Source of the DNA: Actinomycetospora sp. NBRC 106378
GTDB lineage: Bacteria; Actinomycetota; Actinomycetes; Mycobacteriales; Pseudonocardiaceae
DNA: 64,000 nt
Assembly: GCF_030269685.1 (NCBI RefSeq)
Contig: NZ_BSTT01000014.1
Coordinates: 62,001-126,000 of the forward strand
Direction of reading: 5' to 3'
The notes below the pieces were generated by a model. That model made no database searches and had not been told where the DNA came from. It was given only the letters and a program-made list of their open reading frames with translations. Below are positions 9,615-19,328 of the stretch, in pieces. Every line of letters begins with the position of its first letter. Position 1 is the stretch's first letter. The translations under genes were made by a program, and so were the position numbers.

Positions 9615-9620
9615 TATCGT
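9615..9620 (+). promoter_or_regulatory. Probable -10 box of the rplU-rpmA-obgE operon
   Basis: TATCGT, a TANNNT-type -10, lies immediately after the rne hairpin. It implies a leader of about 100 nt before rplU, long enough for control by ribosomal protein, although I see no recognisable structure. Confidence 0.45.
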
Positions 9621-9729
9621 GGAGCGAGCAGTGCCGGGGTGGACCACGTCGGCACCCGGTGAGGCGCCCTCGGGGGCGGGCCTCCCGACCCAGACCGAAC
9701 GTCCAGCACGACAGGAGCCTGCGTCCGAG

Positions 9730-10029
9730 ATGTACGCGATCGTGAAGACCGGCGGCAAGCAGTACAAGGTCGCGGTCGGCGACGTCCTCGACGTGGAGCT
9801 GCTCGACGGCGACTCGGTCGACCTGCAGCCCGTGCTCGTCGTCGACGGCTCGACCGTCCTGTCCTCCGCCGACGACCTGGCGAAGGTCTCGATCACGGGC
9901 ACCGTCCGTGGTGAGACCAAGGGCCCGAAGATCAAGATCATGAAGTACAAGAACAAGACCGGCTACAAGCGGCGCGTCGGCCACCGTCAGCGCTACAGCC
10001 AGGTCGAGATCACCGGTATCTCGAAGTAG
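9730..10029 (+). CDS. rplU: 50S ribosomal protein L21
   Basis: 99 aa, usual length. Starts [14 protein letters not shown] and contains the conserved C-terminal [16 protein letters not shown] region of L21. ATG at 9730 has AGGAG at 9713-9717, 12 nt upstream. First gene of the operon with rpmA 13 bp downstream. The frame extends upstream to 9619 but only this start fits the family. Confidence 0.98.
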   Translation: MYAIVKTGGKQYKVAVGDVLDVELLDGDSVDLQPVLVVDGSTVLSSADDLAKVSITGTVRGETKGPKIKIMKYKNKTGYKRRVGHRQRYSQVEITGISK

Positions 10030-10042
10030 GGGAGCGGAACAC

Positions 10043-10300
10043 ATGGCTCACAAGAAGGGTGCATCCAGCTCCCGCAACGGTCGCGACTCCAACGCCCAGC
10101 GGCTCGGGGTCAAGCGCTTCGGCGGCCAGGTCGTCAAGGCCGGCGAGATCCTTGTCCGCCAGCGCGGCACCAAGTTCCACCCGGGTGTCGGCGTCGGCCG
10201 CGGCGGGGACGACACGCTGTTCGCGCTGATCCCGGGCGCGGTCACGTTCGGCACCAAGGCCGGGCGCAAGAACGTCAACATCGTGCCGGTCGAGGCCTGA
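10043..10300 (+). CDS. rpmA: 50S ribosomal protein L27
   Basis: 85 aa. N-terminal [28 protein letters not shown] and [20 protein letters not shown] are diagnostic for L27, whose N-terminus reaches the peptidyl-transferase centre. The N-terminus begins directly with MAHKKG, so it lacks the cleavable extension seen in Firmicutes. The ribosome binding site is GGAGCGGA at 10031-10038. Confidence 0.98.
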   Translation: MAHKKGASSSRNGRDSNAQRLGVKRFGGQVVKAGEILVRQRGTKFHPGVGVGRGGDDTLFALIPGAVTFGTKAGRKNVNIVPVEA

Positions 10301-10327
10301 GCCTCCACCAGCAGCATCAGCAGGCGA

Positions 10328-10355
10328 GGGGCGGGCCCGGGATCGGGTCCGCCCC
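10328..10355 (+). terminator. Hairpin between rpmA and obgE
   Basis: Arms 10328-10338 and 10345-10355 pair over 11 bp with one G-U wobble around a 6-nt loop, followed by TTCGTCTGTG. It lies 28 bp after rpmA and could attenuate read-through into obgE, lowering GTPase expression relative to the ribosomal proteins. Confidence 0.45.
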
Positions 10356-10379
10356 TTCGTCTGTGTCGAGGAAGGCAAC

Positions 10380-11924
10380 ATGGCTCGTTTCGTCGACCGC
10401 GTGACGCTCCACGTGACCGCCGGTGCCGGCGGACACGGGTGCGCCTCCATCCGTCGGGAGAAGTTCGTGCCGCTCGGGGGCCCGGACGGCGGGAACGGCG
10501 GCCGCGGCGGCGACGTCGTGCTCGTGGCCGACCCCGGCGTGCACACGCTCCTGGACTTCCACCACCGGCCGCACGCCGTCGCCGGCAACGGCCGGCCCGG
10601 CATGGGCGCCTTCCGCAACGGCGCGAACGCCGAGGACGTCGAGCTGGCCGTGCCCGAGGGCACCGTCGTGATGTCGCCCGAGGGCGAGGTGCTCGGCGAC
10701 CTGAACGTCCCCGGGATGCGTTTCGTCGCCGTCGCGGGCGGGCGCGGGGGTCTCGGTAACGCCGCCCTGGCCGGCCCGACCCGCAAGGCACCCGGCTTCG
10801 CGCTGCTCGGCGAGCCCGGTGACAGCCGCGACCTCGTCCTCGAGCTGCGCTCGATGGCCGACGTCGGGCTGCTGGGCTTCCCGAGCGCCGGGAAGTCCTC
10901 GCTGGTCTCCGCGCTCTCGGCGGCGCGGCCGAAGATCGCCGACTACCCCTTCACGACGCTCACCCCGCACCTCGGGGTGGTCAGCGCGGGCGACTCGACG
11001 TTCACCGTCGCCGACGTGCCCGGCCTGATCCCGGGGGCGTCCGGTGGCAAGGGGCTCGGACTGGACTTCCTGCGCCACATCGAGCGCTGCTCGGTGCTCG
11101 TGCACGTCGTCGACTGCGCCACCTTCGAGACCGACCGCGACCCCGTCTCCGACATCCGCGCGCTCGAGGCCGAGCTCGCCGCCTACACCCCGGCGCTCGG
11201 CACCGACCTCGCCGACCGGCCGCGCATCGTGGCGCTGAACAAGATGGACGTGCCCGACGCCGCCGACCTCGCCGAGCTGGTGCGCCCGGACGTCGAGGCG
11301 TTCGGCTGGCCCGTCGTCGAGATCTCCACCGCGGCCCACACCGGCCTGCGGGAGCTGACGTTCCTCATGGCCGGGGCGGTCGAGGAGGCGCGCCGGACGG
11401 CGCTGGTCACGGTGCCGCCGCGGGTCGTGCTGCGGCCGAAGGCGGTCGACGACGCCGGGTTCACCGTCGCCGCCGACACCTCCGTCGACCCCGTCGAGGG
11501 GCCGGCGTGGGTCGTGCGTGGGGAGAAGCCGGAGCGCTGGGTCCGTCAGACCGACTTCGCCAACGACGAGGCGGTCGGCTACCTCGCCGACCGGCTGGCC
11601 AAGCTCGGCGTCGAGGAGGCGCTGGCGGAGGCCGGGGCGTCGCCGGGGGACATGGTCACGATCGGGGTGCACACCTTCGACTGGGAGCCCTCGACCCCGG
11701 CCGGGGTGGCCGCCCTGGGCCAGCCGGTGCAGGCGGGCAACCGCGGCACCGACGCCCGGCTGGACAACGTCGGGCGCGCCGACCGGTCGTCCGCGTCCGA
11801 GCGCAAGGCCGCCCGGATCGAACGCCGGCGGCACCGCGACGACTCCGAACTCGGTGTCGCGTCATGGGCCGACGGGGGAGAGTCCGTGTCGTGGGAGAAC
11901 CTGGCCGGGTGGGACGAGGAGTAG
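10380..11924 (+). CDS. obgE: Obg family GTPase (CgtA)
   Basis: 514 aa ribosome-associated GTPase of 50S maturation and stress control. The glycine-rich Obg domain (about 1-157; [30 protein letters not shown] region) is followed by the G domain: P-loop GFPSAGKSS (about 165), switch I TTLTP, G3 DVPG and G4 NKMD. The C-terminal OCT domain is about 340-430 ([17 protein letters not shown]), then a basic tail that is long, as in actinobacteria. ATG at 10380 follows GAGGAAGG. proB starts 3 bp after the stop, so the two are likely cotranscribed. Confidence 0.97.
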   Translation: MARFVDRVTLHVTAGAGGHGCASIRREKFVPLGGPDGGNGGRGGDVVLVADPGVHTLLDFHHRPHAVAGNGRPGMGAFRNGANAEDVELAVPEGTVVMSPEGEVLGDLNVPGMRFVAVAGGRGGLGNAALAGPTRKAPGFALLGEPGDSRDLVLELRSMADVGLLGFPSAGKSSLVSALSAARPKIADYPFTTLTPHLGVVSAGDSTFTVADVPGLIPGASGGKGLGLDFLRHIERCSVLVHVVDCATFETDRDPVSDIRALEAELAAYTPALGTDLADRPRIVALNKMDVPDAADLAELVRPDVEAFGWPVVEISTAAHTGLRELTFLMAGAVEEARRTALVTVPPRVVLRPKAVDDAGFTVAADTSVDPVEGPAWVVRGEKPERWVRQTDFANDEAVGYLADRLAKLGVEEALAEAGASPGDMVTIGVHTFDWEPSTPAGVAALGQPVQAGNRGTDARLDNVGRADRSSASERKAARIERRRHRDDSELGVASWADGGESVSWENLAGWDEE

Positions 11925-11926
11925 CG

Positions 11927-13081
11927 GTGAGTGCCCGCAGCACCGTGCAGGAGGCGCGGCGGCTCGTCGTGAAGGTCGGGTCGTCGTCGCTCACCAGCGT
12001 GTCCGGCGGGCTCGACGTCTCGCGGCTGGACGCGCTCGTCGACGCCGTCGCGGCGCGGGCGGCGACCGGGACCCAGGTCATCCTCGTGTCGTCCGGCGCC
12101 ATCGCGGCCGGTCTCGCCCCGCTCGGGCTGTCGCGTCGCCCGCGGGACCTCGCGACCCAGCAGGCCGCGGCCTCCGTCGGGCAACTGCATCTCACCCGGG
12201 CCTACGCGGACGCGTTCGCCCGGCACGAGCGCGTCGTCGGGCAGGTCCTGCTGACCAGCCACGACGTCGTCCGTCGGGCCCCGTACCGGAACGCGCAGCG
12301 CACCTTCGAGCGGCTGCTCGGGCTCGGCGTGGTGCCGGTGGTCAACGAGAACGACACGGTGGCCACCGACGAGATCCGGTTCGGTGACAACGACCGGCTC
12401 GCGGCGCTCGTCGCCCACATCGTCGGGGCGGACGCGCTGGTGCTGCTCTCCGACGTCGAGGGCGTCTACGACGACGACCCACGCGTGCCCGGGGCCGCCA
12501 TGATCGACGAGGTGCACGGCATGGCCGACCTCGCCGCCGTGCGGGTCGCGAAGCCGGGTGCCACGTCCGTCGGCACCGGCGGGATGGCCTCCAAGCTCGC
12601 GGCCGCCGACCTCGCCTCCGGTGCCGGGGTGCCCGTCCTCGTCGCAGGGGCGGCGAACGCGGCCGCCGCGCTCGGGCCGGGCGACGTCGGCACGGTGTTC
12701 GCGCCGACCGGCCCGCGGCTCTCGGCCCGACGGTTCTGGCTGCGGCACATGGCCGGCTCGCGCGGCCGCCTCCATCTCGACGACGGGGCGGTGCAGGCGG
12801 TCACCTCGGGTCCGGCCACGACCCGCCGTTCGCTGCTCGCCGCCGGCATCACGGGTTCGGACGGCGACTTCGAGGCGGGCGACGTGGTGGAACTCGTCGG
12901 CCCCCGCGGCGAGACCGTGGCGCGCGGGGTCGTGGCGTTCGACTCCGAGGAGATGCCGGAGCTGGTGGGTCGCAAGACCCGTGATCTCGCCCCCGAGCAG
13001 CGCCGCGAGGTGGTGCACGCGGACGACCTGGTCCCGGTGGGCCGCCGGGCGTCGGCGGTGGCGGCGACGACCGCGCCCTGA
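11927..13081 (+). CDS. proB: Glutamate 5-kinase
   Basis: 384 aa. First step of proline synthesis: phosphorylates glutamate with ATP. It has the amino-acid kinase fold with [11 protein letters not shown] at the N-terminus, [26 protein letters not shown] and GTGGMASKL, followed by a C-terminal PUA domain (about 280-370). The frame is open far upstream; GTG at 11927 is chosen because GAGGAG at 11916-11921 (the end of obgE) gives the ribosome binding site and the canonical N-terminus. Its partner proA follows after a 316-bp repeat-rich gap. Confidence 0.96.
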   Translation: MSARSTVQEARRLVVKVGSSSLTSVSGGLDVSRLDALVDAVAARAATGTQVILVSSGAIAAGLAPLGLSRRPRDLATQQAAASVGQLHLTRAYADAFARHERVVGQVLLTSHDVVRRAPYRNAQRTFERLLGLGVVPVVNENDTVATDEIRFGDNDRLAALVAHIVGADALVLLSDVEGVYDDDPRVPGAAMIDEVHGMADLAAVRVAKPGATSVGTGGMASKLAAADLASGAGVPVLVAGAANAAAALGPGDVGTVFAPTGPRLSARRFWLRHMAGSRGRLHLDDGAVQAVTSGPATTRRSLLAAGITGSDGDFEAGDVVELVGPRGETVARGVVAFDSEEMPELVGRKTRDLAPEQRREVVHADDLVPVGRRASAVAATTAP

Positions 13082-13085
13082 TCCC

Positions 13086-13366
13086 AGCCCACCCGCCGTC
13101 GGGAACGGTGCGGCCCGTCGGCCGGACCGACCGGAGCTGCGCGTCGCGCACACACTGCGGAGGGATCGGAGAAAAGTTCCGGTCACCCCTGCGCGTCGCG
13201 CACACCGGTCGTGGTCCCGGCGCGGACGTGTGTGCGTGACACGCAGGGGTCGCGAGGATTCAGCCGTGAGCCCGGCGGAGTGTGCGCGTGACGCGCAGGA
13301 GTCGGCCTCGGTGTTCACGATTCCCGGGCGACGCGGCCCCGAGCCGAGCCCACCCGCCGTCGGGAA
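13086..13366. repeat. Repeat-rich spacer between proB and proA, bounded by 20-bp direct repeats
   Basis: AGCCCACCCGCCGTCGGGAA occurs at 13086-13105 and again at 13347-13366. Between them are four copies of a 17-19-bp near-palindromic motif in both orientations: CTGCGCGTCGCGCACAC at 13137-13153 and 13189-13205, and the reverse type GTGTGCGCGTGACGCGCAG at 13228-13246 (degenerate) and 13280-13298. No convincing gene lies in this 316-bp interval. The arrangement looks like a small inserted repeat cassette, or REP-like DNA. Confidence 0.7.
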
Positions 13367-13397
13367 GGGCGTGGGACGAGATCGGCATACTGGTCCG

Positions 13398-14651
13398 ATG
13401 AGCACTCCCGCCGACATCGTGACCGACTGCGGCGAGCGGGCGGCGGCGGCCGCACCGGCCATGGCGGCGGCGAACGACGCGCAGGTCGCGGCGGCGCTGC
13501 GGGGGATGGCCGACCTGCTGGTGTCGAAGGCGCCCACGCTCGTCGTCGCGAACACCGCGGACCTCGCGGCGGCGCAGGACGCGGGGATGACCGGCGCCCT
13601 GCTCGACCGGTTGCGGCTCGACTCCGACCGGCTCACGGCCATGGCCGACTCGCTGCGCATCCTGGCCGACGTGCCGGTGCCGCCGCGGGACACGGTGGTC
13701 GAGGAGCGCCCGGACGGGCTGCGGCTCATCGAGCGCCGGCGCCCCGTCGGGGTGATCGGCGCGAACTTCGAGGCGCGGCCGAACGTGGTGGTCGACGTGG
13801 CGTCGCAGCTCGTGAAGTCGCGGAACGCGGGGGTGCTCCGCACCGGCGGGGCGGCGCTCGCGTCGGCGAGCGCGCTGATGGCGGACGTGGTCGGGCCGGC
13901 GCTCGCGTCGGCGGGACTGCCCGCCGACGCGGTCACGCTCGTCGGCGACGCGAGCCGGGAGTGCGCGGTCGAGCTCGTGCGGCGGCCGGGGCTGATCCCG
14001 CTGGTGATCCTGCGGGGGTCGGGGGAGACGACGCGCTCGCTGGGGCTGGAGGCCGCGCAGCACGGGGTGCGGACCCTGGCCCACGCCGACGGCGGCGGGG
14101 TGCTCTATGTCGACCGGGCGGCGGACCCGGAGCTGGCGGCGAGGCTCGTGACGGAGTCGGTGGACCGGCTCGGCGTCTGCAACCGGCTCAACCTGCTGCT
14201 GGTCGACGCGCCGCAGTGGGACACCGTCTCCCCGGTCCTGGTCAAGCTGCTCGCCGACGCCGGGGTCACCGCGTCGCTGCCGCCGCACGAGCACGCCCTC
14301 GGGCACGAGTGGGCGCTCGACGACGGGCACGAGGCGACGGTGACGGTGGCGCCCGCGCAGGGGCCGGCCGACGCGGCGGCGATCGCGAACCGGGAGACCT
14401 CGGGGCTGGCCGCCACCGTGGTCACCGCCGACGAGGCGGCCGCGCGGACCTTCCTCGACACCTACGCGGGCACCGGTGCGTTCTGGAACGCCACCACGCG
14501 CCTGCTCGACGGGTTCAAGCTGCGGCGGGTGCCCGAGACCGGCATCAACGTCGACCACGTGCCCGGCCCCCGCGGCCCGGTGGTCTTCACCGACCTGGTG
14601 CTGCGGCAGTTCGTGGTGGTTCCGGCGTCGACGGCCGTCGGCCTGACCTGA
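13398..14651 (+). CDS. proA: Gamma-glutamyl phosphate reductase
   Basis: 417 aa, NADPH-dependent reduction of glutamyl-5-phosphate, the second step to proline. Aldehyde-dehydrogenase-like fold with RRPVGVIGANFEARPNV, GSGETTRSLG and the catalytic cysteine in DRLGVCNRLN. It ends with the conserved WNATTRLLDGFKLRRVPETGIN...GPRGPVVF region. ATG at 13398 has no Shine-Dalgarno, but CATACT at 13386-13391 stands 6 bp upstream as a -10-like box, so a leaderless transcript is likely, separate from proB. Confidence 0.96.
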   Translation: MSTPADIVTDCGERAAAAAPAMAAANDAQVAAALRGMADLLVSKAPTLVVANTADLAAAQDAGMTGALLDRLRLDSDRLTAMADSLRILADVPVPPRDTVVEERPDGLRLIERRRPVGVIGANFEARPNVVVDVASQLVKSRNAGVLRTGGAALASASALMADVVGPALASAGLPADAVTLVGDASRECAVELVRRPGLIPLVILRGSGETTRSLGLEAAQHGVRTLAHADGGGVLYVDRAADPELAARLVTESVDRLGVCNRLNLLLVDAPQWDTVSPVLVKLLADAGVTASLPPHEHALGHEWALDDGHEATVTVAPAQGPADAAAIANRETSGLAATVVTADEAAARTFLDTYAGTGAFWNATTRLLDGFKLRRVPETGINVDHVPGPRGPVVFTDLVLRQFVVVPASTAVGLT

Positions 14652-14868
14652 CCGGCCACGGCCGGGCACCGCGCAGGTGCCCGGCCGCTCCCCCCAGCGG
14701 CCGCAGCCGGACGTGACCGGCTGCAGGTGACGGCGCGTCCCCCCTCGCGCCGTCGACCCACAAGGGATACCGACAAGATCGGGTCGGGCGCCAGCGGCCG
14801 GGAAAAGGTCGAGACGAACGAGCCGCCGACCAGGTATTTCTCTGCGACCGTCGGGCATAGTGACGCGC

Positions 14869-15819
14869 ATGGGGGAGCAGGGGGAGAGGCCGCGGCAGGG
14901 GGAACCGGGACGACGTCCCGCGCCCGTCCCACGGGACGGGTCACCGCGGCGGGAACTGGCGCACTGGCTGCGACGCAGTCTCGCGGAGCACGGCGAGCCG
15001 ACGCTCGAGGCGATGCTCCGGGGTCTGCCCGACGAGGTCCGGCTGAGCCGGTCGGCCCTCGCGAAGGCCCTCCGGGGGGACACGTTCGCGTACCTGCCCC
15101 TCGTACGGGCGGTGCTGCGGACCGCGGGGGCCGACGAGGACGAGGTCGCGGCCTGGACCACCTACTGGCACGAGCTCGACGGGCTCGAGCAGCGCCGCCG
15201 ACGCAACGAGACGGTGACGGCCGATCCGCCGCCGTGGGCCGCGTCGCCGTCGCCGGTGACGCCGTCGCCGTCGCCCTCGGCGGAGGTCGGCCCGGAGCCC
15301 CCGCCCCCGGCGTCGGAGCCGTCCCGACGGCGGGTCCCGGTCGCCCTCGTCGCCGGCGGGGCGCTCGTGGCCGGTGTGGTCCTGGCTCTGCTGTCCGTGG
15401 CCCTCTGGTCCGGTCCGATCGGGCCCTCGGAGTCGGCGAGCGCGACCGTCCTCGCGCCGGTCACCACCACCGTGCCCAAGACGTTCCGGCTCGTGGGCTC
15501 GTCGCGGGACATCACCGACGGCCGACTCCTCTGGGCCGCCACGTTCGACCCGGGGACCGGCCGCTTCTTCCCGCAGGACAAGCCCTGCCTGGTGCGGACC
15601 GACGGCACCTTCGACTGCGGCCAGTACTACCTCGGTCGGCAGTTCGACCCGGACACCGACCGCTACCGCATCGACCTGTTCGTGGCCGACTCCGACGCGA
15701 GCAACGCCCTCCTGCAGTACCAGATCGACAAGGGGGGCCCGGACGGTCCGAACCCCGGCATCCCGACCCTGCCCGCCGGGACGACGGTGGTCGGCGACCG
15801 GTGGTACACCCGGTCCTAG
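14869..15819 (+). CDS. Membrane-anchored protein with N-terminal helix-turn-helix-like domain
   Basis: 316 aa, no family name recognised. Residues about 20-100 are helical and soluble (ELAHWLRRSLAEHGEPTLEAMLRGLPDEVRLSRSALAKALRG), resembling the XRE-type HTH regions of actinobacterial regulators. A Pro/Ser linker follows, then one transmembrane helix (about 155-180), then an extracellular domain with two cysteines (CLVRTDGTFDC). This is the layout of a one-component membrane-bound regulator, but DNA binding is unproven. ATG 14869 is preferred because CATAGT (14856-14861) lies 7 bp upstream; GTG at 14860 is the alternative. Overlaps the convergent membrane gene by 4 bp. Confidence 0.7.
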   Translation: MGEQGERPRQGEPGRRPAPVPRDGSPRRELAHWLRRSLAEHGEPTLEAMLRGLPDEVRLSRSALAKALRGDTFAYLPLVRAVLRTAGADEDEVAAWTTYWHELDGLEQRRRRNETVTADPPPWAASPSPVTPSPSPSAEVGPEPPPPASEPSRRRVPVALVAGGALVAGVVLALLSVALWSGPIGPSESASATVLAPVTTTVPKTFRLVGSSRDITDGRLLWAATFDPGTGRFFPQDKPCLVRTDGTFDCGQYYLGRQFDPDTDRYRIDLFVADSDASNALLQYQIDKGGPDGPNPGIPTLPAGTTVVGDRWYTRS

Positions 15820-17426
15820 CCGGGGCGTCGGAACCGGGCCGTCGCGCCGAGGGCCAGGGCCGCCAGGCCGCTGACACCGGCCGTCAGGAAGAGGTAGGAA
15901 CCGAGCCAGACGTGCTTGGAGAGCTCGTAGTAGCCGTCGCCGAGCACGGCGAGCGTGACGATCGCGAGCCCGAGCAGAGCGGTCGCGCCCGCGACGCGGA
16001 CCAGCCCGACGACGAGCGGGTCGGCCCGGTGGACGCGGGGCAGCACCGTGACCGCGGCGGCGCCGAGGGCGACGACGACGAGCGCCAGCGGCAGCCACCC
16101 GAGCGGGATCGCGTCCAGCCACCGGACGAGGAGGCTGGTCTGCGGACCGGCCTCCGGGTAGACGGTCCGGCCCTCGAAGTGCTCCGGTGCGGTGCCGAAG
16201 GGTGCCGACGGCAGGTAGGTCAGCTGGGGCCGCAGGGTCGCGGTGAGGCCGCGGCCCACCATCGTCGCCACGGCACCCGGGTGCTCGAGCAGCAGCGTCC
16301 GGGCCTCGGCGCGGGCGGCGTCGGGGCGGTCGCCGACGGCGGTCGCCCAGCCCGGGATGCCGATCCCGCCCGCCCAGTAGTAACCCTCGCCGGAGTGCGC
16401 GGCCGCACCGGGCGGCAGGCCCACGGCGGACGCGACGACGTCCGGCCCGATCTCCGGCATGGCGGCGGTGAAGATCAGGTTGTGGGCGTTGACCGTCGCG
16501 TAGGTGCGCTCCTGGCCCTCGACGGCGGCGCTCACCGGATACGCGGCGCCCGCCAGGAGCGCGACCGCGACGAGAGGTCCGGCGAGGCGCCACACCCGGC
16601 CCGCCCGTCCCCGGGCCGACCGGACCACGACGAGCGCAGCGCAACCGGCCGCGACCAGGCCGATCGGGACGAAGCCGGGCTTGGCGGTGGCGCCCACGAG
16701 TCCGCCGACCCCGACGAGCCCGAGGGCGACGAGGCGCTGCCGGCGGTGGTCGGGGCGCGTGCCGGCGACGACGAGGAGGCCGACGAGCACCGCGACGGTC
16801 GCGACGAGAGCGGTCGGCTCGGCGTAGAGCGACACGAGGAACCGCGTCCACCAGGAGACGCCGAGGAGCCCGACCAGCGGGACGACGACGAGTGCGACCC
16901 GCCACGGCCGCACGGTGGCGAGCGTCGCTGCACCGATCCCGACCACGGCCGCGGCGAGGCCCGCGAACAGCCACGCGTAGGTGGTCAGCGAGAAGGTGCC
17001 CGGGCCGCCGGGCACGACCAGTCGCAGCAGCAGTGACGCCGAGGAGGGCGCGGCCGTGCAGGGGGCGGCGCCGGTGGTGAAGGCGGTGACCACCACGCCG
17101 CGCCACAGCGCGACCCGCGACGGCGTGTCCGGGGTGAGGCCCGCGGTGCAGAACAGCCGGAACGCGTCGCCGTTGTCGCCGACGCCGATCAGCCCGCCGC
17201 CGAGGCCCGGCAGCGTGACGAGCCCGATCCGCAGGGCCAGCGCGAGGACGGTCGCGAACGCCGTCGAGCACCCGAGGGCGACCGGCACGACGACGGCGCG
17301 CGGGACTGTCGCCGCCGCGTCGCGCAGGTCGGACGCGGCGCTGCGCAGGCCGGTGCCCCGCCGCGCGCGGGCGGGCAGAGTGGTGAGGTCGATCCGCCGA
17401 CCGTACGAAACGCTCTCAGCGATCAC
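15816..17426 (-). CDS. Polytopic membrane protein, GT-C glycosyltransferase-like
   Basis: 536 aa with about ten hydrophobic helices spread from residue 45 to the end. The first extracytoplasmic loop contains an acidic stretch GVGDNGDAFRLF, reminiscent of the catalytic acidic motif of GT-C enzymes that use lipid-linked sugars; a large loop lies around 290-400. A role in cell-wall glycan assembly is an inference from topology only. GTG start overlaps the acyl-CoA synthetase stop in a GTGA, so it is the second gene of that operon, although no functional link is obvious. Confidence 0.65.
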   Translation of the reverse strand: MIAESVSYGRRIDLTTLPARARRGTGLRSAASDLRDAAATVPRAVVVPVALGCSTAFATVLALALRIGLVTLPGLGGGLIGVGDNGDAFRLFCTAGLTPDTPSRVALWRGVVVTAFTTGAAPCTAAPSSASLLLRLVVPGGPGTFSLTTYAWLFAGLAAAVVGIGAATLATVRPWRVALVVVPLVGLLGVSWWTRFLVSLYAEPTALVATVAVLVGLLVVAGTRPDHRRQRLVALGLVGVGGLVGATAKPGFVPIGLVAAGCAALVVVRSARGRAGRVWRLAGPLVAVALLAGAAYPVSAAVEGQERTYATVNAHNLIFTAAMPEIGPDVVASAVGLPPGAAAHSGEGYYWAGGIGIPGWATAVGDRPDAARAEARTLLLEHPGAVATMVGRGLTATLRPQLTYLPSAPFGTAPEHFEGRTVYPEAGPQTSLLVRWLDAIPLGWLPLALVVVALGAAAVTVLPRVHRADPLVVGLVRVAGATALLGLAIVTLAVLGDGYYELSKHVWLGSYLFLTAGVSGLAALALGATARFRRPG

Positions 17427-18973
17427 TCATCCGGGTCTCGTGGAATACGGCGTGTCGGCTGGACGGTGTCCCGGAGGACCCGTTTGAGGAGCTTGCCCGA
17501 CTGGTTGCGGGGCAGCTCCTCGATCACGTGGACCGACTTCGGCACCTTGAACCTCGCGAGCCGGCCCTTCGCGTGCTCGACGAGGGCGGCGGACTCGAAG
17601 CCGTCCGCGTGCTCGGGGCGCAGCACGACGAACGCCGTGACCGCCTCGATCCACTTCTCGTCGGGCGTGCCGATCACGGCGACCTCGGCGACCGCCTCGT
17701 GGGTGTAGAGCGCGTCCTCGACCTCGCGGGAGGCGACGAGGATGCCGCCGGTGTTGATCACGTCCTTGATGCGGTCGACGACGGTGATGAAGCCCTCCTC
17801 GTCGATGCGCACGAGGTCGCCGGAGTGGAACCAGCCCTCGCGGAACGCCGCGGCGGTCTCCTCGGGCTTGTCCCAGTAGCCCTCGCAGAGCTGGGGCGAG
17901 CGGTAGACGACCTCACCCGCCTCGCCGGGCGCGACGTCGTCCCCGTTCTCGTCGATGACGCGCAGCTCGACGAACAGGACCGGGCGGCCGCAGGACTCGG
18001 GGCGCTCGTCGTGCTCCTCGGGCTGCAGGACGGTGGCCAGCGGACCGATCTCCGACTGGCCGAAGCAGTTGTAGACGCCGAGCTCGGGCAGCCGCTCGCG
18101 CAGCCGGGCGAGGATCGGTCCGGGCATGATCGATGCGCCGTAGTGGGCCTTGCGCAGGCTCGACAGGTCGCGGGTCGCGAAGTCGGGGTGGTTGACCGCG
18201 GGCACCCACACCGTCGGCGCGAGGAACAGCGAGCCGATCCGGTCGGCCTCGACGCGGCGCAGGATCTCGGGGACGTCGGGCGCCTCCATCATCCGCACGG
18301 TCGCCCCGACCGCGAGGTAGGGCAGCGTGAAGACGTGCATGCCCGCCGAGTGGTAGATCGGCATGGCGACCAGCGGGTCGTCGTCCTGCTCGAAGCCCAG
18401 GGCGTGCAGGCACGAGACGTAGTGGTGGACGAGCCCGCGGTGGGTCATCATCGCGCCCTTGGGCTTCGACGTGGTCCCACTGGTGTAGAGCAACTGGACC
18501 AGGTCGCCGTCCTCGACCGTCACGTCGAGCTCCGGCACCTCGCCCGTCCGCGCGGCCTCGAGCAGGCTCCCCGGGGCGTCGCGCAGCGGCACGACCTGGT
18601 CGGGGCGGTGGTCGAGCGCCTCGACGTGCCCGGCGAGCGCCGGGTCGACGGCGAGGACCTTCGAGCCGGACTGGTCGACGAGGTACGCGAGCTCCTCGCC
18701 GGTGAGCGCGTAGTTGATCGGGACGTGGACCGCACCCATCCGGGCCGCACCGAGGAAGCTCAGGACGTAGGCGTCGGAGTTCCGCCCGTAGGTGGCCACC
18801 CGGTCGCCCTGGGCCACGCCGAGCCCGCGCAGCCAGCCGGCGGTGCGACTCGTCGCCTCGTCGAGCTCGCGGTAGGTCCAGGAGCGGTCGCCGAAGACCA
18901 GCGCCGTGCGGTCGGGCGTGCGGCGGGCGCTGCGGCGCAGGACGCCGTCCACGGTGTTGGCGCGGGTGTCCAC
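17423..18973 (-). CDS. AMP-forming fatty-acyl-CoA synthetase, FadD type
   Basis: 516 aa ANL-superfamily ligase that would activate a carboxylic acid to its CoA ester. The AMP-binding P-loop is LLYTSGTTSKPKGAMMTH (Ser replaces the usual Gly after TT), with A5 motif YNCFGQSE, hinge GDLVRIDEEGFITVVDRIKDVI and the C-terminal catalytic lysine in NQSGKLLKR. The substrate is unknown; the length and motifs fit medium or long-chain acids. GTG at 18973 is chosen over 19009 because GGAGAGGA precedes it and it gives the usual N-terminus. Coupled to the downstream GT-C-like gene. Confidence 0.9.
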   Translation of the reverse strand: MDTRANTVDGVLRRSARRTPDRTALVFGDRSWTYRELDEATSRTAGWLRGLGVAQGDRVATYGRNSDAYVLSFLGAARMGAVHVPINYALTGEELAYLVDQSGSKVLAVDPALAGHVEALDHRPDQVVPLRDAPGSLLEAARTGEVPELDVTVEDGDLVQLLYTSGTTSKPKGAMMTHRGLVHHYVSCLHALGFEQDDDPLVAMPIYHSAGMHVFTLPYLAVGATVRMMEAPDVPEILRRVEADRIGSLFLAPTVWVPAVNHPDFATRDLSSLRKAHYGASIMPGPILARLRERLPELGVYNCFGQSEIGPLATVLQPEEHDERPESCGRPVLFVELRVIDENGDDVAPGEAGEVVYRSPQLCEGYWDKPEETAAAFREGWFHSGDLVRIDEEGFITVVDRIKDVINTGGILVASREVEDALYTHEAVAEVAVIGTPDEKWIEAVTAFVVLRPEHADGFESAALVEHAKGRLARFKVPKSVHVIEELPRNQSGKLLKRVLRDTVQPTRRIPRDPDE

Positions 18974-19048
18974 GTCGTCCTCTCCGGAGCAGTGCGTGTG
19001 CGCGGTCACTCTCGCTTCTTGATCGGCGCGCGTCCAGCCGCCGGGCGG

Positions 19049-19304
19049 GCGCGACCTGGCTGCGCGAGGGTCACGTGAGGCATCCCTGGAGGCCGGTCGA
19101 CCTGCCTGGCGTGATTCTCGTGGGGGTCGTGCTGGGGCGGGCGCGACCTGGCTGCGCGAGGGTCACGTGAGGCAGCCCCGGAGGCCGGTCGACCTGCCAG
19201 GCGTGATTCTCGCGGGGGTCGTGCTGGGGCGGGCGCTGCCTGGCTGCGCGAGGGTCACGTGAGGCAGCCCCGGAGGCCGGTCGACCTGCCTGGCGTGATT
19301 CTCG
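19049..19304. repeat. 92-bp tandem repeat, 2.8 copies, each carrying a 56-bp imperfect palindrome
   Basis: Units begin at 19049, 19141 and 19233; the last stops after 72 bp. Each unit contains a 56-bp element (19065-19120, 19157-19212, 19249-19304) whose ends are inverted: CGAGGGTCACGTGAGGCA on the left and a right arm of type TGCCTGGCGTGATTCTCG. The array fills most of the 377-bp gap between the divergent acyl-CoA synthetase and rpmF genes. Related single copies lie at 36802, 36895 and 60452. Not CRISPR: the spacers are as conserved as the palindromes. Confidence 0.9.
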
Positions 19305-19328
19305 TCCGGGGCGGCACGCCGGGCTTGT

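Noticed and set aside
6172-10044. 1290-residue open frame on the minus strand opposite rne and rplU
   Set aside because: Antisense shadow of GC-rich genes; the sense strand carries RNase E/G and L21 with clear motifs. No ribosome binding site or family motif in the antisense product.
19049-19304. CRISPR array
   Set aside because: The 92-bp units repeat in full, including the parts that would be spacers, and there are only 2.8 units and no cas genes.
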